This document shows positions 7,120 to 12,994 of a stretch of DNA of 17,253 nucleotides, piece by piece (position 1 is the first letter of the stretch; the number at the start of each line of letters is the position of its first letter). Source of the DNA: JBAYHA01 sp964605975 (GTDB lineage: Bacteria > Patescibacteriota > Patescibacteriia > UBA11705 > JABHMO01); the NCBI GenBank assembly GCA_964605975.1, contig CAZSER010000012.1:1-17253 (forward strand). Direction: 5' to 3'. A program made the position numbers and the translations under genes. The notes under the pieces are model-generated. The model had not been told where the DNA came from. It saw only the letters and a list, made by a program, of their open reading frames with translations, and did no database searches.

Positions 7120-7137
7120 CATTCATAAAACCTCCTT
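7120..7137 (-). promoter_or_regulatory. Strong ribosome binding site with out-of-frame ATGs
   Basis: On the minus strand AAGGAGG (7131-7137) is the best Shine-Dalgarno sequence in the window. ATG codons follow at 7126 (6 codons, MNASRK, then stop) and 7122 (open through about 7004). Neither is in frame with the 180-residue ORF that ends at 6549. Confidence 0.7.
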
Positions 7138-7159
7138 TATTAAAAAGAACCTTATCAAA

Positions 7160-7188
7160 ATTTTAAATAAAAGTTCTATTATTGTCAA
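7160..7188 (-). promoter_or_regulatory. Consensus promoter of the 6549-7122 gene
   Basis: On the minus strand TTGACA (7183-7188, perfect) and TAAAAT (7160-7165) are 17 bases apart. Transcription should begin near 7153, about 16 bases ahead of the Shine-Dalgarno sequence. The -35 box begins only 6 bases beyond the terminator of the hairpin-rich gene. Confidence 0.8.
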
Positions 7189-7193
7189 ACAGA

Positions 7194-7222
7194 AAAGAGC
7201 CATCTCAATGAGATGGCTCTTT
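7194..7222 (-). terminator. Terminator of the hairpin-rich gene
   Basis: AAAGAGCCATCTC (7194-7206) pairs perfectly over 13 bases with GAGATGGCTCTTT (7210-7222) around a 3-base loop, followed on the minus strand by TTTTCTGTTT. It lies 62 bases after the stop codon of the gene at 7284-8267 and insulates it from the next promoter. Confidence 0.85.
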
Positions 7223-7230
7223 ATATTTTA

Positions 7231-8362
7231 CAACATGAAGCTCATGACTCTCACCACTTTAAGTGGTAGGTGACACCATAAAACTAGTTGAGGACCGTAT
7301 TTGCCACGCGGTCCCAGCCGTTTTTCGGCTTGGCGCGGTCGCGCTTCTCGCGACCGGCAGACGAGGTTTCCTCGTCTGCCCTCACAGCCCGGTATCCAAG
7401 CTGAGCTCCCAGTTTGGAGACCACCCCCAAACGGAGAGCCAGTCGCGACCTAGCCTCTCTGGTCCGCTCTTGGGCTTTCACCCAAGCGGGAAAGAGGCAC
7501 CGCTGGCGCAAAATCGCCACCGTGCCCCAAGACCGCCTTACTGCGGTCAACTGAAACTTCTCACGGAGAAGTTTCAGGATCTCGCTCTCATCGTCCTTAT
7601 GGACGATGAGAGCCGTTCGGTTCTCAATGTGCGAGATCACCCTGACCTCGCACTTTGGAACCTCTCTCTTGGCCATCAGGCCATGGAGGAACTTTCCCTC
7701 CTCTTCAAAAATGACTCGGAGGGGTTCCTCCAGAAGTTCTTTTCTGAGGAAGGAGCGGTACGACTGCTCCATCCTCAAGAAATCCTCCTCGTCCTCCTTC
7801 TCCGGTCTTGCCGGAGTTCCCAGCAGACACCTTTCGGTGATCTGCTGGAGGGTCATGTCCGCCAGATCTCTTTCGGGGATCCACAGATCCGCCGAAAGGA
7901 GATCCAACTCCTGGATCTTCTGCTGGCGCAGAAGCATCTGCTTCTGTGCCAGTTCCCGGCGCATCCGCACCGGGAACTCCTCGAGCGCGCGGTCCCAGGA
8001 GTAAACCCGGTAACCGCCCGACTTGCGGAGCACTGGCTCCGCAATTCGGAGCTCCGACTGGCTCATAAAGAGCCAGAGGAGCTTGTTGTCGCCGTCAAAG
8101 ACGGCGACAACCTTGATCTCGTCAAGGGTTTCAAACTTCAGAAACCCTTCCGAGATCAACTCGAGGCTTCCAGCCTCGAAAGCTACCATAATCTCTTCGG
8201 CAGAGCCGAAGGAGTCCCAAACCTCGTTCAAGGTTTGGGCACGAAAAACACTGGTTCCCTTTTTCATTTCTCTCTCTTTTGCCCCATTTAAGGGGCTTTC
8301 TTTGTTAAAGACACAAAACTGCTTTCATAATTTCAATCGAAATACCGTCAAAACGGACCGTT
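7231..8362 (-). repeat. Continuous array of local inverted repeats (hairpins) across a GC-rich gene
   Basis: Short stems with loops mostly of 3-10 bases follow one another almost without gaps. Stems read directly from the sequence (left arm/right arm): 7292-7297/7309-7314, 7316-7320/7326-7330, 7336-7343/7349-7356, 7356-7366/7370-7380, 7395-7399/7414-7418, 7469-7474/7481-7486, 7504-7508/7515-7519 within 7496-7500/7522-7526, 7531-7536/7543-7548, 7551-7562/7566-7577, 7584-7596/7601-7613, 7670-7674/7679-7683, 7725-7735/7742-7751, 7752-7756/7766-7770, 7800-7805/7811-7816, 7820-7827/7841-7848, 7865-7881/7886-7904, 7923-7935/7940-7952, 7951-7959/7970-7978, 7976-7981/7997-8002, 8023-8031/8036-8044, palindrome 8046-8057, 8058-8064/8070-8076, 8085-8096/8100-8111, 8113-8132/8141-8159, 8161-8168/8172-8179, 8195-8201/8205-8211, 8216-8224/8231-8239. 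Outside the ORF: 7234-7238/7242-7246, 7253-7259/7261-7267, 8281-8285/8292-8296, 8330-8334/8339-8343. The stems differ in sequence, so this is not a repeat family. A few carry single bulges or mismatches. Confidence 0.92.
7284..8267 (-). CDS. Unknown 327-residue protein encoded by a hairpin-saturated, GC-rich gene
   Basis: I do not recognise this protein. It begins MKKGTSVFRAQTLNEVWDSF. It has two strand-turn segments, VVAVFDGDNKLLWLF (53-67) and VRVISHIENRTALIVHKDDE (208-227). Between them lie a charged, probably helical stretch (RRELAQKQMLLRQQKIQELDLL, 103-124), an acidic patch (EKEDEEDF, 156-163) and a second helical region to about 200. The last 70 residues are basic (REARSRLALRL, GREKRDRAKPKNGWDR). 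There is no signal peptide or membrane helix, so it is probably cytosolic and may bind nucleic acid. The minus strand is chosen because codons end mostly in C or G as in real high-GC genes, a purine-rich AGAGAGAG lies just before the ATG, and a consensus promoter and a terminator frame it. Base and codon use differ sharply from all neighbours. Its hairpins are listed separately. Acquired DNA or a structured coding RNA are both possible. Confidence 0.72.
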   Translation of the reverse strand: MKKGTSVFRAQTLNEVWDSFGSAEEIMVAFEAGSLELISEGFLKFETLDEIKVVAVFDGDNKLLWLFMSQSELRIAEPVLRKSGGYRVYSWDRALEEFPVRMRRELAQKQMLLRQQKIQELDLLSADLWIPERDLADMTLQQITERCLLGTPARPEKEDEEDFLRMEQSYRSFLRKELLEEPLRVIFEEEGKFLHGLMAKREVPKCEVRVISHIENRTALIVHKDDESEILKLLREKFQLTAVRRSWGTVAILRQRCLFPAWVKAQERTREARSRLALRLGVVSKLGAQLGYRAVRADEETSSAGREKRDRAKPKNGWDRVANTVLN

Positions 8363-8425
8363 AATCAAAGCTATCATATTAAAAATAACCTGAAGACAAC
8401 TATATTGAGAACACAAAAGCAACTG

Positions 8426-8457
8426 CGTGTTATTAACAACGATTTTAAAAGAACACG
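8426..8457 (-). repeat. Inverted repeat at the 5' end of the hairpin-gene leader
   Basis: CGTGTT (8426-8431) and AACACG (8452-8457) are perfect arms around 20 bases. The right arm spans the predicted transcription start near 8453, so it could be an operator or the first hairpin of the leader. Confidence 0.4.
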
Positions 8458-8459
8458 AC

Positions 8460-8488
8460 ATTATATCATTTATATAATAAAATGTCAA
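8460..8488 (-). promoter_or_regulatory. Perfect consensus promoter of the hairpin-rich gene
   Basis: On the minus strand TTGACA (8483-8488) and TATAAT (8460-8465) are both perfect and exactly 17 bases apart. Transcription should start near 8453, leaving a leader of about 185 bases before the ATG at 8267, far longer than other leaders here. The leader contains small hairpins at 8330-8343 and 8281-8296, the latter just ahead of the purine-rich ribosome site. Confidence 0.85.
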
Positions 8489-8551
8489 TAACAAAGCCCG
8501 TTTTTTATTTTTTTTGTCTAATTTTAGGTTTTTACGGTTTTTTAATAAAAC

Positions 8552-8580
8552 TTGAAACGATTCTAATAAAGTGTTATATT
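8552..8580 (+). promoter_or_regulatory. Promoter of gltX
   Basis: TTGAAA (8552-8557) and TATATT (8575-8580), each one base off consensus, are 17 bases apart. The predicted start near 8587 leaves about 33 bases before the ATG. The 8299-8619 gap between divergent genes holds this promoter, the opposite promoter at 8460-8488 and T-rich sequence; I see no gene in it. Confidence 0.7.
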
Positions 8581-8619
8581 CTATTCAAGAAACTCTCTTA
8601 TTAACTAACTAATTTAGAT

Positions 8620-10155
8620 ATGCCCAATCAACACATTCGAGTAAGAATTGCCCCTAGTCCAACAGGATTTGTTCATGTTGGTAATTTACGCACGATTTTG
8701 TACAACTTCCTCTTTGCCAAACATCATCAAGGGAAATTCATTATTAGAATCGAAGACACTGATAGAAATCGCTTTGTGGATGGTGCGGTCGAAAATCTCT
8801 TAAAAGTTATTTCTTGGGCAGAAATGGATATAGACGAAGGTCCTTACTTGGATAAAGATGGTAAAATTGCCGAAAAAGGGGAGTATGGACCATATTTTCA
8901 ATCGGAAAGATTAACAATTTATAATGAAATGATTCAAACTCTTTTGGACAAAGGCAAAGCCTATCCTTGTTTTTGTACCAAAGAACGATTAGACCTTGTT
9001 AGAGAAGAACAAACCAAAAACAATCAACCCCCAAAATACGACAACTTCTGTCGAAATCTTAGCCGAACAGAATCTCAAGCTCTAACTAGCGCCGGAACTC
9101 CACATGTAATCCGCTTTAAAATGCCTGAAAATAAAGATGTTGTTTTTAATGATGAAATTAGAGGTGCTATTGTTGTTAATACCAAAGATTTAGATGATTA
9201 TGTATTAATAAAAAGTGATGGCTTTCCTACTTATCATTTTGCCAATGTTGTTGATGATCACTTAATGAAAATAAGTCATGTTTTACGAGGTGATGAGTGG
9301 ATATCCTCAACCCCCAAACATATTTTGCTTTATGAAGCTTTTGATTGGCAAACACCCAAATTCGCTCATTTACCAATTTTGCTCGGAAAAAATAAAAAGA
9401 AACTGAGCAAAAGAGACGGAGATACTTCCGTCAAAGATTTTATTACCAAAGGATACCTTAAAGATGCTTTCTTAAATTTCATTGCACTATTAGGCTGGAA
9501 CTCTGGGACTGAACAAGAAATTTATTCCAGAAATGAACTGATCCAACAGTTTGATTTAAATAAAGTTCACAAATCCGGAGCAGTGTTTGATTTGGAAAAA
9601 CTGGACTGGCTTAATGGTATGTATATCAGAGATTTATCCGATGATGAGTTTTTTAAAAATGCTTTACCATTTTTATTAGAAGAAAAAATCATTGAACAAA
9701 AAAACGAAACAACATTCCTTGTCAAAAAAACAGGGGAGTCACTAAGAACAACAGAACTAAAAGATATTGTTCTGCTCGAAAAAACTCGGGTTAAAAAGCT
9801 AAATGAAATTACCGAAGCGCTTAATTATTTTTTTGTTAATGACCTTGAATATAATCCACTAGAACTTATTTGGAAAAAAGCGGACAAAGAAACAACTATT
9901 GATAATTTGAAAAATTTAACCAAAATTTTAAAAAAAATAAAAACAGAAAACTGGAATAAATCTTTTATCCAAAAAGAAATTAATGATTTTTTATTAAAAA
10001 ATAATCTTGATACTGGTTCCGTTTTGTGGCCAATGCGGTTTTCTCTTAGTGGCAGAGCAAAATCACCGGATCCCTTTGAAATTGCGGAATGTCTTGGCAA
10101 AAAAAACAGTCTTTATCGATTAGAATCAGCTATCAACAAACTATCTCTCGCCTAA
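8620..10155 (+). CDS. gltX: Glutamyl-tRNA synthetase
   Basis: The enzyme charges tRNA with glutamate for translation. The 511-residue product is a class I synthetase of normal to slightly long size. It shows RIAPSPTGFVHVGN (9-22, the HIGH motif as HVGN), RIEDTD (43-48) and the KMSKS motif as KKLSKRDGD (260-268). Cys117, Cys119, Tyr140 and Cys144 fit the zinc-binding insert seen in some bacterial GluRS. The C-terminal 170 residues are the anticodon-binding helical domain and are Lys-rich. Whether it also charges tRNA-Gln, as in organisms that use GatCAB, cannot be told from this window. The start MPNQHIRVRIAPSPTG fits the family; no Shine-Dalgarno sequence is present. The terminator hairpin is built into its last codons. 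Confidence 0.97.
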   Translation: MPNQHIRVRIAPSPTGFVHVGNLRTILYNFLFAKHHQGKFIIRIEDTDRNRFVDGAVENLLKVISWAEMDIDEGPYLDKDGKIAEKGEYGPYFQSERLTIYNEMIQTLLDKGKAYPCFCTKERLDLVREEQTKNNQPPKYDNFCRNLSRTESQALTSAGTPHVIRFKMPENKDVVFNDEIRGAIVVNTKDLDDYVLIKSDGFPTYHFANVVDDHLMKISHVLRGDEWISSTPKHILLYEAFDWQTPKFAHLPILLGKNKKKLSKRDGDTSVKDFITKGYLKDAFLNFIALLGWNSGTEQEIYSRNELIQQFDLNKVHKSGAVFDLEKLDWLNGMYIRDLSDDEFFKNALPFLLEEKIIEQKNETTFLVKKTGESLRTTELKDIVLLEKTRVKKLNEITEALNYFFVNDLEYNPLELIWKKADKETTIDNLKNLTKILKKIKTENWNKSFIQKEINDFLLKNNLDTGSVLWPMRFSLSGRAKSPDPFEIAECLGKKNSLYRLESAINKLSLA

Positions 10156-10167
10156 GAGAGATTTTTT
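10143..10167 (+). terminator. Terminator of gltX overlapping its stop codon
   Basis: ATCTCTC (10143-10149) pairs with GAGAGAT (10156-10162) followed by T6. The gltX stop codon (10153-10155) sits in the 6-base loop, so the last codons of the gene form the left arm. Confidence 0.75.
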
Positions 10168-10168
10168 G

Positions 10169-10177
10169 TGCTATAAT
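10169..10177 (+). promoter_or_regulatory. Extended -10 promoter of the M23 peptidase gene
   Basis: A perfect TATAAT (10172-10177) is preceded by TG and one base, the extended -10 form that does not need a good -35 box; the -35 position is poor. The predicted start is about 14 bases before the ATG and only two bases separate the element from the terminator T-run. Confidence 0.6.
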
Positions 10178-10197
10178 AGTTATGAAATAAAATAACT

Positions 10198-11403
10198 ATG
10201 CAAAAAATAAAAATTTTTTTTAGTTTTCTTCTTATTTTTTCTTTATTTTTTATAAATAGTGGGGGAGAAATAAACGCCCAAACAGAAGAACAACTTAATC
10301 AAGAAATCGAAGCCAAAAAGAAAGAAGCTGAAGAATTAAAAAAGCAGGCCGCTATATATCAAAAGAACATCAAAATTAAACAGTCAGAAGCACTTTCTTT
10401 AAAAAACGAACTTTCAATTTTGGATAATCAAATTGCCAAAGCAGAGTTAGATGTTAAAACTGCCAATATTGAAATTAATCAAACTCAAATAGAAATTCGC
10501 AACAAAGAACTGCAAATAATGGAAAAACAGGATATCATCGATCGCCAAAAAAATAAATTACAAGAGTTAATTCAAAAAATAAACCAAAATGGCCAGGCGG
10601 ATACTATTAAGGTTTTTCTTTTACATGATAAATTAAGTGATTACTTCCAGGAAAGTGAACAGACAAAAGAACTACAAAAAGGACTTTCTGATGCCTTGAG
10701 AAATGTTAAACAACAAAAGATTGCCATGTCCGAGGAGAAAAAAGAGCTGGAAAACAAACAAATTCAACTCTTTGCTTTGCAAGAAAATTTGAAATTATTA
10801 AAAGAGGAAATGACTGGACAGATAAAATATAAAGGGAATTTACTTACACAAACAAGACTTTCCGAACAAAAATTCACTGATTTATACCAAAAAGCCAAAG
10901 CGGAACAACAACAGATTAGTAATTCGTTAATAGCACTTGAAAAACAGGCTCGTGCCAAATTGGAACAACAAAAAGCAACAAAACAACAACTTCGAGATAG
11001 CGCCCTTAGTTGGCCAATCCCACAAAATAAAATAACCTCCGGATTTCATGATCCCGACTATCCATTTAGACATCTTTTTGAACATCCCGCAATTGATATT
11101 AGAGCTGGGCAGGGAACACCAATAAAAGCACCCGCCGAAGGTTATGTCTTAAAAGCCAAAGATGCAGGAATGGGATACAGCTATATCTCTTTACTTCATG
11201 CTAATGGTTTATCTACCGTTTACGGACATGTCAGTAAAATATTTGTTAAAGATGATGAATATGTGGCTAAGGGGGAAGTAATAGGATTAACCGGTGGAAC
11301 GCCTAGAACTCCAGGGGCTGGAAATCTTTCCACTGGACCACACCTACATTTTGAAGTTCGACTAAATGGTATTCCCGTAAATCCGGAAGATTACCTCCCA
11401 TAA
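10198..11403 (+). CDS. Secreted coiled-coil M23 peptidase (EnvC/LytM-like)
   Basis: The 401-residue protein has a signal peptide (residues 1 to about 27, cleavage likely after INA), a long coiled coil (about 29-265, rich in Glu, Lys and Gln) and a C-terminal M23/LytM domain (about 272-400). The zinc ligands and catalytic histidines are all present: HPAID (His296, Asp300), YGH (His344) and GPHLHFEVR (His382, His384). It therefore looks like an active cell wall endopeptidase rather than a degenerate EnvC-type activator. Proteins of this layout act at the division site or in wall remodelling, with the coiled coil often controlling access to the active site. It is monocistronic, with an extended -10 promoter just after the gltX terminator and its own terminator, shared with the convergent recombinase gene. 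Confidence 0.93.
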   Translation: MQKIKIFFSFLLIFSLFFINSGGEINAQTEEQLNQEIEAKKKEAEELKKQAAIYQKNIKIKQSEALSLKNELSILDNQIAKAELDVKTANIEINQTQIEIRNKELQIMEKQDIIDRQKNKLQELIQKINQNGQADTIKVFLLHDKLSDYFQESEQTKELQKGLSDALRNVKQQKIAMSEEKKELENKQIQLFALQENLKLLKEEMTGQIKYKGNLLTQTRLSEQKFTDLYQKAKAEQQQISNSLIALEKQARAKLEQQKATKQQLRDSALSWPIPQNKITSGFHDPDYPFRHLFEHPAIDIRAGQGTPIKAPAEGYVLKAKDAGMGYSYISLLHANGLSTVYGHVSKIFVKDDEYVAKGEVIGLTGGTPRTPGAGNLSTGPHLHFEVRLNGIPVNPEDYLP

Positions 11404-11417
11404 AAAAATCTTGAATT

Positions 11418-11446
11418 AAAAAAAGAGGCTTTAAGCCTCTTTTTTT
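11418..11446. terminator. Bidirectional terminator between convergent genes
   Basis: GAGGCTT (11425-11431) pairs with AAGCCTC (11433-11439), flanked by A7 and T7 runs that extend the stem and serve as the U-tract in either direction. The stop codon of the recombinase gene (11431-11433) lies at the tip of the hairpin. Confidence 0.85.
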
Positions 11447-12393
11447 TCATCATTATTTTTAACTTGCAAATAAACATCCCGTAAAGTTTTATTTGTCACA
11501 TGAGTATAAATTTGAGTTGTTCCAATATCAGAATGCCCCAAAAATTCCTGGACCAGTCGCAAGTCAACTCCATGCAACAAAAGATCCGTAGCAAAAGAAT
11601 GACGCAATGTATGCGGAGAGGTTTTTATTTCCAAACCACTAATCATCGCATACTTTTTGACAATTGTTTCAACAGCTCTGGTTGTTAACCTTCTATCACT
11701 AACTTTTTCGGCCCCAGGACGATAATTAACAAATAAAGCACGATCAACATCATCTCGTTTTTTTAAATATTTATTTATATGGTCTAAGGCTCTTTCAGAG
11801 AAATAGATTGTTCTTACTTTTGAACCTTTTCCCATTATATTTAATTCTAAAAATTTTTCCGACTTAGAAAATTGATCTCTATTTAATTTAACTAGCTCGG
11901 CAACTCTTAACCCAGTAGAAAATAGAGTTTCCAAAATAGCGCGATCCCGTAACCCTGGTAAATCCTCTTTATTTGCAGATTCTAACAATTTTTTTATCTC
12001 TGCGATGTTCAAAAAATGAACCGCCTTTCTTTTTTCTTGTTTAGCTAATTTAACCTTATCAATTGGCAAACTAATAATATCTTTGTCCGCAAAATAGGTA
12101 AGTAAGTTTCTTAAAGCAATTAAATAATAATTTTGAGTTGATTTTTTTAATGGTTCATGAGTATTTAAACTATTAGTTTTACGAGATAAAAAAACTCGAT
12201 ACTGCCAAACAACATCAGCCGTTAATTCATGTGGCTTTATTTCTTCCAGCCCGCTATCTTTTAACCAGTTTATAAATCGTTGCAAATATCTACTATAATT
12301 TTCCTGAGATTTATGCGCTAAACCTTTTTCAATATCTAAATAGTCCAAGAAATTTTTTATATGCGTAATTACAGGAATAGGTGAGTTATTCAT
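11431..12393 (-). CDS. Tyrosine recombinase of XerC/XerD type
   Basis: The 320-residue protein has an N-terminal SAM-like core-binding domain (about 8-105) and a C-terminal catalytic domain. The full set of tyrosine recombinase residues is visible: Arg163 in TGLRVAEL, Lys189 in MGKGSKVR, His261 and Arg264 in HTLRHSFATDLL, His287 in LGHSD, and the nucleophile Tyr296 in TTQIYTHV. The length and motifs match XerC/XerD/XerA, which resolve chromosome dimers at a dif site near the terminus with FtsK. No mobile genes or attachment repeats accompany it, so a housekeeping role is more likely than a phage integrase. An optional symbol such as xerA would be a guess because one- and two-recombinase systems cannot be told apart here. 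A possible promoter lies at 12570-12598. The tail NNDEKKEA overlaps the shared terminator. Confidence 0.92.
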   Translation of the reverse strand: MNNSPIPVITHIKNFLDYLDIEKGLAHKSQENYSRYLQRFINWLKDSGLEEIKPHELTADVVWQYRVFLSRKTNSLNTHEPLKKSTQNYYLIALRNLLTYFADKDIISLPIDKVKLAKQEKRKAVHFLNIAEIKKLLESANKEDLPGLRDRAILETLFSTGLRVAELVKLNRDQFSKSEKFLELNIMGKGSKVRTIYFSERALDHINKYLKKRDDVDRALFVNYRPGAEKVSDRRLTTRAVETIVKKYAMISGLEIKTSPHTLRHSFATDLLLHGVDLRLVQEFLGHSDIGTTQIYTHVTNKTLRDVYLQVKNNDEKKEA

Positions 12394-12569
12394 ATATTTT
12401 AACTTTTAGAAATTAAAGTTGTTATTTTAAAAATTATTTTTTATTAAGTTTATAAAAATAGTCACAGCAGGGGAACAAGAAGAAGCTATACCATTCATCT
12501 ATGACGAACAACACAAAACAAGGAGTATCTAACTTCGCACAATACTAATTAAGCGATGTTTATAGTAAT

Positions 12570-12598
12570 AATATAACAAATTAATCACGACCTTACAA
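12570..12598 (-). promoter_or_regulatory. Possible promoter of the recombinase gene
   Basis: On the minus strand TTGTAA (12593-12598) and TATATT (12570-12575) are 17 bases apart. The match is moderate. It would give a leader of about 170 bases to the ATG at 12393, and in such AT-rich sequence a chance match is possible. Confidence 0.35.
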
Positions 12599-12925
12599 AT
12601 AACTCGGCCTTAATTTGAGGCTCTAAAATGCGCTATTTCATTTTTAAATGAGTATTAGTATTCATTTTTACAGTCACTACTAAAATCATAATGCCCAATT
12701 ATTATCTAAATATAGAGGTTTTTAATGTTTTATTTTGGATTTCTAGTTTATAACTTTTTTTAATCAACTTCAAAAAAAATTTTAAAAGAAACTCAAATAG
12801 CTACAGTCCATCACAAACCCAATAATATCAAAACCAGTTTAATTTCTTTTAAGTTTCCAACCTTTCATTAACTCTCCCCATCTAATTTCTAATTGTTATT
12901 TTATGTGTCGTAAAATTTAAAAAGA

Positions 12926-12941
12926 GGGAAATATTTATCCC
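12926..12941 (-). terminator. Possible weak terminator after ftsQ
   Basis: On the minus strand GGGATAAATATTTCCC forms a short imperfect hairpin followed by TCTTTTTAAATTTT, 54 bases beyond the ftsQ stop. The stem is weak compared with the other terminators here. Confidence 0.3.
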
Positions 12942-12994
12942 GGTATTTTAACTTTTTTAATTAAATAAATAAAATTAAAAGATTTCTTTGTTTT

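Larger units (their letters stand above)
12394..12994. other. 600-base AT-rich gap without a supported gene
   Basis: No ORF of useful length, tRNA or known structured RNA motif was seen on either strand. It contains one candidate minus-strand promoter (12570-12598), a short inverted repeat at 12409-12420, and a possible weak terminator at 12926-12941 after ftsQ. A 19-codon plus-strand stretch without a start (about 12461-12532) reads like the end of a protein, which would fit a decayed gene. Confidence 0.5.

Noticed and set aside
7263..8291. A 342-codon plus-strand frame opposite the hairpin gene
   Set aside because: Low stop-codon density in GC-rich, palindromic DNA opens both strands. Promoter, ribosome site, terminator and codon pattern all favour the minus strand, and the plus frame has none of these.
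7194..8362. CRISPR array or dispersed repeat family
   Set aside because: The stems all differ in sequence and there are no equal-length repeats with spacers.
8345..8362. Attenuator formed by alternative pairing of CCGT/ACGG and AACGG/CCGTT
   Set aside because: The second arm pair has a one-base spacer and cannot form a full hairpin, so the switch is not convincing.
11431..12393. Integrase of a prophage or genomic island
   Set aside because: Full Xer-type motifs and length, no phage genes, no tRNA and no attachment repeats nearby.
12694..12753. Hydrophobic ORF of about 20 codons (MPNYYLNIEVFNVLFW)
   Set aside because: No convincing promoter, ribosome site or terminator; such short frames are expected by chance.
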